Positions 44,199 to 53,397 of a DNA stretch of 64,000 nt are shown piece after piece. Each line of letters begins with the position of its first letter. Within the stretch, counting starts at the first letter, position 1. The notes below the pieces were generated by a model. It had not been told where the DNA came from, did not search any database, and was given only the letters and a program-made list of their open reading frames with translations. The DNA is from GCA-2683825 sp965662355 (GTDB lineage Bacteria > Planctomycetota > UBA1135 > GCA-002686595), in assembly GCA_965662355.1 (NCBI GenBank), contig CBFIHP010000005.1:1-64000 (forward strand), written 5' to 3'. The position numbers and the translations under genes are program-made.

Positions 44199-46160
44199 TC
44201 ACTTCGGATTGCGTTCCTGGACCGGGATGCCGACGCTCGAGAACGCCACGTCCGTCGGCAATCCGGGGTTGTGCAAGCTGGCACTCAGAAACACGGTGCC
44301 GGGGGGCAGTTTGCCCACGGCGGCGTGGATCGAGCGCGATCCGGTCTTGTGCATGAGGAGGCTCGTGCGCGCCGCGACCGAGATTCCCTCGACCCATTCT
44401 CCGGTAGGGCGCATGGCCCAGAGCCGTTCATCGCGATCGGCCGCGACGATGTAGAGATCGACGACCTGGCGGTGGCCTTTGTGACGGATTTCGACTCCGA
44501 AGTGCCCTGATTCGCCGAAGTTCAACTGCAAGCTGGGGCCGAGCCCCATGTCGCGGGCGCGCAGGAGGAAGAAGGGGTAGTCGGAGGGGACGTCGGGCCG
44601 ACTATCGTCGGCGGCGACCGGTACGGCGATCAGCTCGTAGTTGCGCAAGGCGACGATCAGTTCGTGGAGCCGTTCTTTGCTTTCGCCGACGGTGTCCCAG
44701 CGCCGCAGCCAGTTGCGCAGGAAGTCGGTGGGCGTATCACCCTCCGCGAGGGAGCCCACCATGGGCACGATGTAGTGGGCATCGGCCTGCAGGCTGGCGA
44801 GCAGATCGACGCGGGGAACACCGCGCCAGGAGCGCGTTTCGTCCATACCCGGTGGGGGAGTGGCACGGCCCAGGACGTCGATGACATCCTTGCGCGACAG
44901 GTAACCGATCGCACCGGGCCAGAAGGTCAGGATGCGCGCATCCTCGCGGACCTCGTCCTTCAGAAACACGCCGATGGGGCGCAGGCTCTCGACCTTGCGA
45001 ATCTCCTCGAGCAGGCCAGCGCGGGCGAGGCGTTGCTCGAAGGCGTTCTGCAGCACGGGGGAGGGCTCGGTCCATTCGAGGAGCACCTTTTCGAGCGGGA
45101 TCGGGCCGAGATCGCCGGGGAGCTTGCTCGCCAGGAAGCAGGCGGCGACGGTCGCGATCAGCCCGCTCCAACAGGGAGGTGCCAGGCGTGGGCGCGTGTC
45201 CATCCACTGGGTCATCGCGTCCTGGACCGAGACGAAGAGCAGCGGAAGTGCTGGCGCCAGGGCGTTCCAGAAGGGCAACCGATCCCCGCCGGTGAAGAGG
45301 GTCACGACGGTCCAGAAGAGAAACAAGAGCCCCGCCCGCCGCCCGCGGGGTGATAGGTGCCCCGTGAAGAACGCGATCAAGGGCAGCGGCAATAGCAGCG
45401 TCAGGCCCGAGGCGACCACGAAGCTCCACACATAGTGTGCACCCACGCGGATCTGCTCGCCGTCGAAGCGCAAGAGCTGCTTCTCGAAGGGCGAGAGCAC
45501 GCTGCCGCTGTGGCGGTACCGGAACAAGAGTACGAAGAGCGCACACACGCCCGTGTAGAGAAAGGCCCGCCGAATCGAGATCCGGCGCGAGCGCTCCGCT
45601 GGCCGGTCGAGGAGCTCGAGCGTTCCCAGGGCGGCGACGAAAAGCAGCCCCTCGGAAGCGCTCAGGGCAAGGGCGCAGAGCACCGCGAGCATGGGGCGAC
45701 TCCATCCACGCTCGAAGGCGAGAAACGCCGCCGTCACGAGCAGCATGACGAAGGGCGTCTCGGTGCCGTTGCCCGCGGCTGCGGCCACGCTTCCGCTGGA
45801 GGCCAGGAGGAGCGGAGCGATCAAGCCGGCGATGCGAGTCGCACTGAATTGGGCCAGCAGCACGATGGTCGCCAAGGCACTCGCGAGTCCCACATACTGG
45901 GCGAACACGGTCGGAGCCAGGTTCAAGCGTGACGCGACCGCGCCGACGGCGATCCAGGCCGGAGAGGGATAGGAAGCCTGGGGTTGCGTGCCCGGATCCC
46001 ACTGGGCCGCGCCCGAGTGCACGAGGTTGCGCCCGATCCGAAACGCCACGTGGGCCGGTTCGTACGGAGCTGCGAACTCTCCTCCCGGGGTCTGGTAGAT
46101 CGCCAGGGTGTGGGTCAGGAGAACGACCAGGGTGAGGAAGATGACCGTGCCGCGGTTCAT
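44199..46160 (-). CDS. GT-C-type membrane glycosyltransferase (arabinofuranosyltransferase-like)
   Basis: A 653-residue polytopic protein. The N-terminal part (about 1-350) has 9-10 membrane helices and motifs GNGTETPFVMLL and FTGGDRLPFWNALAPALP, which recall the SGLET and GGDFMP patterns of AftB-like and related GT-C glycosyltransferases. The C-terminal region (about 370-650) is a soluble periplasmic domain, partly beta-rich. It is likely to transfer a sugar from a polyprenyl phosphate carrier. The gene converges with the regulator (2-bp gap) and is divergent from the kinase-like gene. Confidence 0.77.
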   Translation of the reverse strand: MNRGTVIFLTLVVLLTHTLAIYQTPGGEFAAPYEPAHVAFRIGRNLVHSGAAQWDPGTQPQASYPSPAWIAVGAVASRLNLAPTVFAQYVGLASALATIVLLAQFSATRIAGLIAPLLLASSGSVAAAAGNGTETPFVMLLVTAAFLAFERGWSRPMLAVLCALALSASEGLLFVAALGTLELLDRPAERSRRISIRRAFLYTGVCALFVLLFRYRHSGSVLSPFEKQLLRFDGEQIRVGAHYVWSFVVASGLTLLLPLPLIAFFTGHLSPRGRRAGLLFLFWTVVTLFTGGDRLPFWNALAPALPLLFVSVQDAMTQWMDTRPRLAPPCWSGLIATVAACFLASKLPGDLGPIPLEKVLLEWTEPSPVLQNAFEQRLARAGLLEEIRKVESLRPIGVFLKDEVREDARILTFWPGAIGYLSRKDVIDVLGRATPPPGMDETRSWRGVPRVDLLASLQADAHYIVPMVGSLAEGDTPTDFLRNWLRRWDTVGESKERLHELIVALRNYELIAVPVAADDSRPDVPSDYPFFLLRARDMGLGPSLQLNFGESGHFGVEIRHKGHRQVVDLYIVAADRDERLWAMRPTGEWVEGISVAARTSLLMHKTGSRSIHAAVGKLPPGTVFLSASLHNPGLPTDVAFSSVGIPVQERNPK

Positions 46161-46237
46161 GCGTTGGGGAGAACGTTGGGCTGTTTCCCAGGAGCTGGAG
46201 TATCCTTGTCGGCGCCCTTTTGCAAATGCTGTGTCCG

Positions 46238-46246
46238 GGAGGAGGG
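46238..46246 (+). promoter_or_regulatory. Strong ribosome-binding site
   Basis: GGAGGAGGG ahead of the ATG at 46248 fixes the start of the kinase/receiver-like gene against longer in-frame alternatives up to 45984. Confidence 0.8.
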
Positions 46247-46247
46247 A

Positions 46248-47225
46248 ATGACAGAGAACGGTTCCGAGAAGTTGACGCTACCGCTCGCCCATCACGCGGT
46301 GCTCGCTTCTTCGATTCCGGCCATCGTCCACCGCGCGAACAATTGCCTGTCGGTCATCGATGGAACGATCGCTCTCATGGAGGAGATCGATCCCGGGGAG
46401 CGGGAGGCTGCCCACGAGCAATGCGGCGTCCTGAAGGACCTAATGAGGCATTTGGCCTTCCAGGCCCGGGTCGAGATCGAGGAAGTCGGCGAAATCGAGG
46501 TCGCCCATCTGCTTTCCGACCTGGAGTTCGTGCTGGGCATCATCGGTCGTTTTCGCCGTTGTGAAGTCGAGTTGCGCCTGGATGTCGTGGCCGCCTCGAT
46601 CCGGGGGGACCGGGCCCGCCTCTATCGCCTCCTGGTCTCGCTCGTGACGGAGCGAGTCCTGGCCATGCACGCAGCGGGGGTTTTCGGTTCGCTCATGCGG
46701 ATTCGCTTCTCGGTTCGCGGTGGCCTAGCACGGTTCATGCTCACGGACACGGCCGGCGACGTCGAGCAGGCCCCAATGCTCTGGGAGGCGTTTTCTGCGG
46801 AAGCGGCAGCCCTGGGGAAGATCTGGGACTACAGGCTCTCGCGCCGCGTCCTTGGCAACGCCCACACCATCGTGTTGAGCGTTCCCGTGCACAGGGTCGT
46901 CGCACTCGAGACTGCCGTCGCTCCCGGGAAGTCCGAGAGGATCCTGCTCGTGCAACGGATCGGCGAGGACGCCGAGCTCTTCGTCGCCGTGCTCTCCGAG
47001 AAGGGCTACAGCGTCGAGCATCTGGCGGAGATCCCCGATCCGGATTCCGCGCAACGGTTCGATCTCGTTCTTTGCGACGAGGCCCTCGTCCCGGGCCTAC
47101 CCCCTAGCCTCCCGCGGGTGCTCGTTCTCGGCCAACCAGCCGTCGATCAGCCGACCTTCAGCGCGATCGAAAAGCCCATCAAGCCGAAGGAACTCCTGGA
47201 CCGCGTCGCCGGCGCCCTGCGCTGA
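46248..47225 (+). CDS. Degenerate histidine-kinase/receiver-like protein
   Basis: A 325-residue protein with no membrane segment. Residues about 10-75 resemble a HisKA dimerisation domain; IVHRANNCLSVIDG (26-39) matches the H-box pattern HEFNNLLTVILG with His28. Residues about 80-215 resemble an ATPase domain but lack the N-box Asn and the Gly-rich lid boxes. Residues about 228-325 resemble a receiver (ILLVQRIGEDAELFVAVLSEKGYSVEHLAEIP, FDLVLCDEAL, EKPIKPKELLDRV), with the acidic pocket partly lost. It may be a pseudokinase or phosphotransfer scaffold. It starts with a strong RBS and converges with thiI. Confidence 0.77.
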   Translation: MTENGSEKLTLPLAHHAVLASSIPAIVHRANNCLSVIDGTIALMEEIDPGEREAAHEQCGVLKDLMRHLAFQARVEIEEVGEIEVAHLLSDLEFVLGIIGRFRRCEVELRLDVVAASIRGDRARLYRLLVSLVTERVLAMHAAGVFGSLMRIRFSVRGGLARFMLTDTAGDVEQAPMLWEAFSAEAAALGKIWDYRLSRRVLGNAHTIVLSVPVHRVVALETAVAPGKSERILLVQRIGEDAELFVAVLSEKGYSVEHLAEIPDPDSAQRFDLVLCDEALVPGLPPSLPRVLVLGQPAVDQPTFSAIEKPIKPKELLDRVAGALR

Positions 47226-47228
47226 CGT

Positions 47229-48422
47229 TCAGAGCGAGATGGTCTCCGTGGCTGCCAGGGCCTCTTCTTCCATCTCCGCCATCTCCAGTCCGGCCTCGAC
47301 GTCGTCGCAGACCTCGGTCCGAGCGCGCAAGGCCGGGTGCTTGGGCTGGAAGACCGTGCAGCAGTCGGGTTCGGGTTGGATCGAAAGCTCGAACGTACCG
47401 ATCTGCTTGGCGAGGGCGATGGTCTCGGCCTTGTCGAAGGCGATCAGCGGGCGCAGGACGGGAAGCGGCGAGACATCCTGGATGCAGTGGATGTTCTCGA
47501 GGGTTTGGCTCGCGACCTGGCCCACGGATTCGCCGGTGACGAGGGCGCGTGCCTCTTCCTTGTTGGCGATGCGCGTGGCGATGCGCTGCATGGCTCGACG
47601 GTAGAGCACCGTTCGATAGCCGGGCGGGGCCGCGTCGCGAATGGCCTCCTGGATCTTCGTCAACGGCGTGGCGTAGAGCACCCCGGAGTTCTGGAAATGT
47701 GCTACCCGTCGGGCGAGTTTCGTGGCTTTTTGAATGAAGCCTTGGCCGACGTAGGGATAGCTGTGGAACGAGGAGAAGACGACTTGCAGGCCGCGTTTCA
47801 TGGCCATCCAGGTGGCGACCGGTGAGTCGATGCCACCGGAAAAAAGAGACACGACGCGCCCCACACTGCCGACGGGCAAACCGCCCGCGCCGCGCAGGCG
47901 TTCGGAATAGACGTAGACGCGTTCGGGGCGAATGTTGATGCCGAGGGTCAGCTCGGGCTTCGTCAGGTTGACCTTCAAGCGTTCGCCAAACTCGACCATC
48001 ACGCAGTCTCCGATTTCCCGATCGAGCTCGACCGAGGTCTTGGGAAAGCGCTTGTCCGAACGTCGCGTCTCGACGCGGAAAGGGATGGGGTCTCGGCTGG
48101 GCCAACGCGCGAGGGTCGCGCGCATCTCTTCGGCCCCGGTGCGCGCGATGGACTCGAACGCGTGGTCGCAGCCCCGGGCTGCAGAGAGCGACGAGAATCC
48201 GAAAACGTCCAGAAGGCGTTGCGTGGCTTCGCGCGTCTGCTCGCCGGCTCGGATCACGAGGATGCCGTGCTCGCGTTCGACCGCTGCTTCTGGGGCGACC
48301 TGCTTCAGAGCGCGCCGTGTGTTGCGCGCGAGACAACGCTCGAACTCGATCCGGTTTCTACCCTTCAGCCACAGCTCGCCATAGCGCGCCAGAACGACCT
48401 CGGGAGTCTTCACGTCGTTCAC
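47229..48422 (-). CDS. thiI: tRNA 4-thiouridine synthase ThiI
   Basis: ThiI, 397 residues from the GTG at 48422. It transfers sulfur to uridine 8 of tRNA (4-thiouridine) and often to ThiS. An N-terminal ferredoxin-like/THUMP region (about 10-170) precedes the PP-loop ATP-binding motif SLFSGGIDSP (about 190-199), and the C-terminal PEPDCCTVFQPKHP has the conserved cysteine pair. The rhodanese domain of the E. coli protein is missing, as in Bacillus-type ThiI. The start overlaps the desulfurase stop by four bases (GTGA), so the two are coupled. Confidence 0.93.
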   Translation of the reverse strand: MNDVKTPEVVLARYGELWLKGRNRIEFERCLARNTRRALKQVAPEAAVEREHGILVIRAGEQTREATQRLLDVFGFSSLSAARGCDHAFESIARTGAEEMRATLARWPSRDPIPFRVETRRSDKRFPKTSVELDREIGDCVMVEFGERLKVNLTKPELTLGINIRPERVYVYSERLRGAGGLPVGSVGRVVSLFSGGIDSPVATWMAMKRGLQVVFSSFHSYPYVGQGFIQKATKLARRVAHFQNSGVLYATPLTKIQEAIRDAAPPGYRTVLYRRAMQRIATRIANKEEARALVTGESVGQVASQTLENIHCIQDVSPLPVLRPLIAFDKAETIALAKQIGTFELSIQPEPDCCTVFQPKHPALRARTEVCDDVEAGLEMAEMEEEALAATETISL

Positions 48423-49579
48423 GCCGTGTCGATCCTCAGCTGAGTGGCGACCTCGAGGAGCGCTGCACCGGCGGCGCGGACCTGCTCCTCGTTCGTCGTG
48501 CAGGCGAAGGACAAACGCAGGACCTGGCGTGCGCTTTGATCGTCCAGGCCCAGGGCCAGCAGTCCCGGAGACACGCTCTTGGAACGCGCGTGGCAGGCCG
48601 ACCCCACGCTCGTGTAGACCCCTTTTTCCTCGAGGTGGTGCATCCACACATCGGCCGGCGGTCCAGGCAAGCGCAGGGCTGCGATCGCAGGGGAGTGCCC
48701 GTTGCGTCCACCTCCGTCGGGGACGAGCAGCTCGCTGTCTCCGAGTCGCGCGAGTGTCTCGGCGAGCACCGCACGTAGTCTCGACAGGTGTTCGCGGGTC
48801 GATGACACGGAACGAGCGGCGTTTGCGATGGCGGCCCCCAGGGCCACGATGCCGACCACGTTCTCCGTGCCCGGGCGCACGTCCCGCTCCTGGCCACCGC
48901 CGAAGACCAGCGGGGCAACCCGTGTCGCGCGTTTCAGGACCAGCGCGCCGGCCCCCTTCAGGCCGTGCACCTTGTGGGCGCTGAGCGAGACACTATCGGC
49001 GTCCAGATCGAGATAGGAGAAGGGCACCTTGCCCAGGGCCTGGACGAGATCGACGTGGACGTGCGCATGCGGCGCGTGTCCGCGTACGAGCGTGGTCAAC
49101 TCCTCGATCGGGTAGCGACTACCGAACTCGTTGTTCACCGCCATCTGCGCGACGAGCACCGTGTCCTCGCGCAACGCGGCCTGGGCGGCATCGAGATCCA
49201 GCGCGCCGCCGGAAACGAGCTTCAGGCTCTCGGTCTCGTATCCGCCTTCGGCCAAAGCCTGGACCGAGGCGCGCACCGAGGGATGCTCGGTGGGGCCGAA
49301 GAGCACGTGGCGTCCGTGGCGCTTGCGAGTCCGACTGGCCCCCAGGACGGCCAGGTTGTTGGCCTCGGTCCCGCCCGAGGTGAAGACGACACACTCGGGA
49401 TCCGCGGCCCCGAGCGCCCCGGCGATTTGCTCACGCGCAACTTCGACCGCCCGTGCCGCCTCGAGGCCGAGGGGGTGGCGCGACGAGGGATTGCCGAAGC
49501 TCCCCCCGAGAAACGGCTCGATGGCCTCACGCACCTCTGGCGAGAGCGCGGTTGTGGCTGCGTTGTCGAGATAGATCAT
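48419..49579 (-). CDS. Cysteine desulfurase (NifS/IscS type)
   Basis: A PLP-dependent cysteine desulfurase, 386 residues, releasing sulfur from cysteine. MIYLDNAATTALSP opens the protein; FTSGGTEANNLAVLGA and TEHPSVRA follow; the PLP lysine is Lys203 (SLSAHKVHG) and the persulfide-forming cysteine is Cys329 (GSACHARS). It lies ahead of thiI and shares a 4-base overlap, so it most likely supplies the sulfur that ThiI uses, as in Bacillus NifZ-ThiI. Confidence 0.94.
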   Translation of the reverse strand: MIYLDNAATTALSPEVREAIEPFLGGSFGNPSSRHPLGLEAARAVEVAREQIAGALGAADPECVVFTSGGTEANNLAVLGASRTRKRHGRHVLFGPTEHPSVRASVQALAEGGYETESLKLVSGGALDLDAAQAALREDTVLVAQMAVNNEFGSRYPIEELTTLVRGHAPHAHVHVDLVQALGKVPFSYLDLDADSVSLSAHKVHGLKGAGALVLKRATRVAPLVFGGGQERDVRPGTENVVGIVALGAAIANAARSVSSTREHLSRLRAVLAETLARLGDSELLVPDGGGRNGHSPAIAALRLPGPPADVWMHHLEEKGVYTSVGSACHARSKSVSPGLLALGLDDQSARQVLRLSFACTTNEEQVRAAGAALLEVATQLRIDTA

Positions 49580-49612
49580 TCTTGGGGCGCGAAATCCGCC
49601 CCTACGATACAG

Positions 49613-50677
49613 CTACTCCTGCTCGCCCGTATCCCGCCGGCTTGTATCCAGGGGCTCGATCGAGAGCTCGGTGACCTCGCCTGCCCTGACCACCGTCTGC
49701 GTCTGAAAGGCAGCGCCTCCAGCACGCACGCGGAAGCGATAACGCCCTGGGGGCAAGTCCCTGATGACGAAGACGCCCTTCGCATTCGTACCCGCCGGAG
49801 GCCAGAACTGGCCCTTCGGGCCGGGGCCACCGTCCGCGGCGAGGGGGAAGACCGTTACCAGCGCGCCTTCGATGGCGTAGTCCTTCAGGCTCGTGACCGT
49901 GCCCCGCAGGGCCCCCATGTCGAGCGGGATCTCGAGCGAACTCGCCTCGATGCGCTCCTTGCCCGCCGTGAACTCCCGTGTGGCCAGGATCGGCCACGTT
50001 CCGCCCCGGGCCCAGGGGGGCAGGACCTCCAGGCGATAGTCCCCGTAGGCCACTTGGGGGAAATTGAAGTTCCCCAGGGGGTCTGTTTTCACGCGGCGTA
50101 GCACGGTTCCTTGGAGCTTTTCCATGCCCGGCCCGGGAACGAGGCAAACCTCGTATTCGCCCAGGGGATGATCCGTGGGGTTCAGCTGGCCGGGGAGGTG
50201 GATGCGGCCCGCAATGCTCGTTCGCACGAGCTCGGGCAGGACATCGAGGAGCGGAATCTTGGGGTTCAGGGTCCACAGCACAGGTCCCTCGACCGGAAGC
50301 TGGACCGCCAGCAATGTCGGGGCCGAGGTCGGGGTCAAGAGGGCGACCTGAAAGGCCCCGTTCCCGAGGTCCTGGAACGAGAACTGGCCCGCCGTGTCCG
50401 TGAAGGTCCAGTACAGGGGCTCCGCCACGCCCGGCGAAAGCTCCTCGCGATAGAGACAGATCTTGCAATCCTCGGCCGCCGAGCCGTCCGGGTGGATCAC
50501 CTGGCCCGAGAGCTCCGTTTCCCCCCGGGGCACGACCAGAGCGGGCAGCTCGACCGAGATCTCCCCCGTGGCGAAAACCCGTGATCCGGGTTCCGGGGTC
50601 TTGTAGTGGGTGATGAGAAACCCGAGTCCGAGGGTGCCCCACACGCCGAGAAGGAAGTAGGCCTGGGTTCGCTTCAT
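49613..50677 (-). CDS. Membrane-anchored carboxypeptidase-regulatory-like protein
   Basis: A 354-residue protein with an N-terminal anchor (about 6-24, AYFLLGVWGTLGLGFLITHY) and three or so beta-sandwich modules of the carboxypeptidase-regulatory/Cna-B type. Repeat signatures: DTAGQFSFQDLGNGAFQV, DPLGNFNFPQVAYGDYRLEV, NAKGVFVIRDLPPGRYRFRV. No enzyme motif. The modules are like those of the long sigma fusion at 9735. It is 7 bp downstream of the HD gene in the same direction. Possibly a periplasmic binding or scaffold protein. Confidence 0.82.
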   Translation of the reverse strand: MKRTQAYFLLGVWGTLGLGFLITHYKTPEPGSRVFATGEISVELPALVVPRGETELSGQVIHPDGSAAEDCKICLYREELSPGVAEPLYWTFTDTAGQFSFQDLGNGAFQVALLTPTSAPTLLAVQLPVEGPVLWTLNPKIPLLDVLPELVRTSIAGRIHLPGQLNPTDHPLGEYEVCLVPGPGMEKLQGTVLRRVKTDPLGNFNFPQVAYGDYRLEVLPPWARGGTWPILATREFTAGKERIEASSLEIPLDMGALRGTVTSLKDYAIEGALVTVFPLAADGGPGPKGQFWPPAGTNAKGVFVIRDLPPGRYRFRVRAGGAAFQTQTVVRAGEVTELSIEPLDTSRRDTGEQE

Positions 50678-50684
50678 GCTCGGG

Positions 50685-51236
50685 TCATGCCCTTTCGTGT
50701 TGCAGGGCCGTCAGGATCTCAATCCGCAGGGCCTCGCAGGGTTCGAACTCTGCGCAATCGAGGGCCTCGAGCCCAGTCCGAAACTCCTCGAGCCCGCGCT
50801 GACCGGCACGGAGGTACCCGACCAGCCGCACGCCCAGCTGCAGCTTGTCGCATAGGCGCGCGAAACGCGCTTCGCGAGTTTCGCCGGCCTGGAATTCCGC
50901 CCCACGCACTTGCGCGAAAGCGGACAGGGGGCCCAGGACCTGGCCCAGGGCCAGGGCTTCCGCAGCGCGTTTCGCCCCCGGGGGCAGGAGTTCGCTCCCG
51001 GCCTTCGGAATGTCCCCGAGGAGCACCTCGGGGGTGTCGTGCACGAGGGCCAAGCTGACCGCCCGGTCGACGTCCAGGGGCGGAGCCACGTCCGGCCCCA
51101 GGGCCAGGGCGACCAGTGCGGTCCCAAAAGAATGGCCCGCCACCGATTCGGGAGCGGCCACGCCCCGCAGGATCCAGCCGGTCCGCGGAAGCCGATCCAG
51201 GGGGAGTAGGGCCGTGAGTGCTTCGAGTTTCGTCAT
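50685..51236 (-). CDS. HD-domain phosphohydrolase (YfbR-like 5'-deoxynucleotidase)
   Basis: A 183-residue HD-domain protein from ATG 51236. His35, the HD pair His66-Asp67, Glu70 and a later Asp (LCDKLQLGVRL, near 134) match the metal-binding residues of YfbR-type 5'-deoxynucleotidases. It probably dephosphorylates deoxynucleoside monophosphates. A longer frame to 51317 is possible but gives no signal or motif. Divergent from tpiA. Confidence 0.87.
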   Translation of the reverse strand: MTKLEALTALLPLDRLPRTGWILRGVAAPESVAGHSFGTALVALALGPDVAPPLDVDRAVSLALVHDTPEVLLGDIPKAGSELLPPGAKRAAEALALGQVLGPLSAFAQVRGAEFQAGETREARFARLCDKLQLGVRLVGYLRAGQRGLEEFRTGLEALDCAEFEPCEALRIEILTALQHERA

Positions 51237-51322
51237 GACGTCGATGCTCCACAGGTCGGTTTTCCGCGACAGGAGCCGTAGGAGGAACCTATACTGCCGC
51301 GTTCGACCGGAGTCCACGAACC

Positions 51323-52078
51323 GTGAGAAAGCCCTACCTAGCAGGCAACTGGAAGATGAACCTCGAGCGCCGGAGCGCGCTCGAGCTGGCGCAGGCTCTG
51401 CGCGAGCACGTAGGCACCCGCAAGGACGTCGACGTGGCCGTTTCGCCGCCCTACGTCTATGTGTCCGATGTTGTCCGAGCCCTCGAAGGCTCGCCGATCC
51501 GGGTCGGAGCCCAGGATGTGTGCGATCGCACGGAGGGCGCCTTCACCGGCGAGGTCTCGGCCGCAATGTTGAAAGACATCGGTTGTGATTTCGCAATCAT
51601 CGGCCATTCCGAGCGCCGCCACATCTATGGGGAGGGTGACCAGCTCTGCAACACGAAGGTGCATCGTGCCCTCGACGCGGGGCTCGAGGTCATTCTCTGC
51701 GTGGGTGAGACGATCCAAGAGCGCGAAGCCGGCGACACCGAGAAGGTCGTGCGCCGCCAGCTAGCCGATGGCATGGCCGCGGTCGACAAGGCGGATCTCG
51801 CGCGCGTGACACTCGCTTACGAGCCCGTCTGGGCCATCGGCACCGGACATACCGCCTCTCCCGAACAAGCCGGCGAAGTCCACCGCTACCTGCGGGGGAT
51901 GTGGGCCGGTCTCTACGATCAACACTCCGCGGACCAGCTTCGCATTCAATACGGTGGCAGCGTCAAGCCGACGAATGCCAAGGAACTCCTGGCCGTCCCC
52001 GATATCGACGGGGCCTTGGTGGGCGGTGCCGCCCTCACGCCGGAGCAGTTTCAACCCATCATCGATTCCGCCTCCTAA
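51323..52078 (+). CDS. tpiA: Triosephosphate isomerase
   Basis: TIM, 251 residues, GTG start at 51323. It interconverts dihydroxyacetone phosphate and glyceraldehyde 3-phosphate. The key residues Asn9 and Lys11 (AGNWKMN), His95 (IIGHSERR) and Glu167 (AYEPVWAIGTG) are intact, and the phosphate loop IQYGGSVK and GALVGGAAL are present. Next to secG, a common arrangement. Confidence 0.97.
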   Translation: MRKPYLAGNWKMNLERRSALELAQALREHVGTRKDVDVAVSPPYVYVSDVVRALEGSPIRVGAQDVCDRTEGAFTGEVSAAMLKDIGCDFAIIGHSERRHIYGEGDQLCNTKVHRALDAGLEVILCVGETIQEREAGDTEKVVRRQLADGMAAVDKADLARVTLAYEPVWAIGTGHTASPEQAGEVHRYLRGMWAGLYDQHSADQLRIQYGGSVKPTNAKELLAVPDIDGALVGGAALTPEQFQPIIDSAS

Positions 52079-52084
52079 AGTCCC

Positions 52085-52486
52085 ATGCTCATCGAGCCGC
52101 TTCTCTACATCGTCTTCGTCTTCTCGGCCCTCGTTCTCATCGTCGTCATCTTGCTTCAAGAGGGCAAGGGAGGCGGATTCGGGTCAGCCCTTGGCGAACA
52201 CGGACAGCAGACCTTCGGCGTCGGGGCCAAGGGCATCAACACGTTTACGGGTTACACCGCGGGGGTGTTCCTCGTCTCCGCGCTTCTGCTCCACATCGTG
52301 AAGCCCGACTCCGCTTCGGAGTCGGCCATCGACTTCGGAGAGAGCGTCATCGAGAACATCCAGGCTCCGAACCAGGGCCCCGGAGCCAGCGGGTTCCCGG
52401 GGGGTGCTACAGGGGGTGCTACAGGGGCCGGTGGCCAGGGGGCCGGAGCCGGTGGTGCGACACCGCCTCCCTCCGATAACGGCTAG
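52085..52486 (+). CDS. secG: Preprotein translocase subunit SecG
   Basis: SecG, 133 residues, a small auxiliary subunit of the SecYEG channel. Two membrane helices (about 5-24 and 57-76) flank the family motif LLQEGKGGGFGSALG. The C-terminus is an unusual 40-residue Gly/Ala-rich tail containing GATGGATGAG. It follows tpiA by 6 bp. Confidence 0.93.
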   Translation: MLIEPLLYIVFVFSALVLIVVILLQEGKGGGFGSALGEHGQQTFGVGAKGINTFTGYTAGVFLVSALLLHIVKPDSASESAIDFGESVIENIQAPNQGPGASGFPGGATGGATGAGGQGAGAGGATPPPSDNG

Positions 52487-52504
52487 GCGCCGCCCGAGGA
52501 ACTC

Positions 52505-53389
52505 ATGGTGCTGCGCTCGATGACAGGGTTCGGCGCCGCGGCGTCGGACGAAATAGGTCCCTTTGCCGTGCGGGTCGAGGTGCGTTCGGTCAACCATCGT
52601 CACCTGCTCGTCAAGACGCGGGGGCCGGGCGAGCTGATGTTCCTCGAGGGCGAGATCGAACGACAGGTGAAAAAGCGCCTGTCGCGCGGTTCGATCTCCG
52701 TGCACGTCAAGGCCACGGCGACGCGTGAAACCAAGGCCCGGATCAACCCCGAGGCCCTGCGCAACTACCGCAGCGAGATCGTGGCCCTGGCGAGCGAGCT
52801 CGGCCTCGAAACGTCGCTTTCGGTGGAATCCCTGCTCTCGCTGCCCGGGGTGATCGACGCGCCCGAGAACGGTGCGACGGAAGCCGACGAGCTCTCCCAG
52901 CCGCTGCTCGCGCTGGTGAACGAGGCCATCACACAGCTCGTCGAAATGCGCGAAACGGAAGGCTCCGCCCTCAGCGCGGACCTGAACAAGAACGCCAAGG
53001 CCATGGCCGCCGTGGTCGCGAAGATCGAAGGCCGCATGCCCGAGGTCGTGAAGGCCCACCAGAAGAACCTGGAGAAGCGCATCATCGATCTGCTCGAAGG
53101 TCGCGCTGCGTTGGAGTCGGCCGACCTCGCTCGCGAGGCGGCGTTGCTCGCGGATCGCCTCGACGTCTCGGAAGAGATCACGCGCCTGTGCAGCCACCTG
53201 GACCAGCTCGATTCCTTTCTCGAGAGCGGAGGCGACATCGGTCGCAAGTTGGATTTTCTGGTGCAGGAAATCTTCCGCGAGATCAACACGATCGGCTCCA
53301 AGTGTTCGGATGCGCAGGTTGCCCACTGGGTCGTCGATGCGAAGACCCATGCCGAGCGCATGCGCGAACAGGTGCAAAACGTCGAGTAG
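52505..53389 (+). CDS. yicC: YicC family endoribonuclease
   Basis: A 294-residue YicC/YloC protein, a family reported to act as an endoribonuclease in RNA turnover. MVLRSMTGFGAAAS opens it, SVNHRHLLVK follows, and the C-terminal part has EEITRLCSHLDQLDSFL, GRKLDFLVQEIFREINTIGSKCSD, the family signature. In the usual yicC-gmk order. Confidence 0.93.
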   Translation: MVLRSMTGFGAAASDEIGPFAVRVEVRSVNHRHLLVKTRGPGELMFLEGEIERQVKKRLSRGSISVHVKATATRETKARINPEALRNYRSEIVALASELGLETSLSVESLLSLPGVIDAPENGATEADELSQPLLALVNEAITQLVEMRETEGSALSADLNKNAKAMAAVVAKIEGRMPEVVKAHQKNLEKRIIDLLEGRAALESADLAREAALLADRLDVSEEITRLCSHLDQLDSFLESGGDIGRKLDFLVQEIFREINTIGSKCSDAQVAHWVVDAKTHAERMREQVQNVE

Positions 53390-53397
53390 GGCTCCAG

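Noticed and set aside
45984..46247. Upstream extension of the kinase/receiver-like frame
   Set aside because: It overlaps the start of the divergent GT-C gene, and a strong ribosome-binding site precedes ATG 46248.
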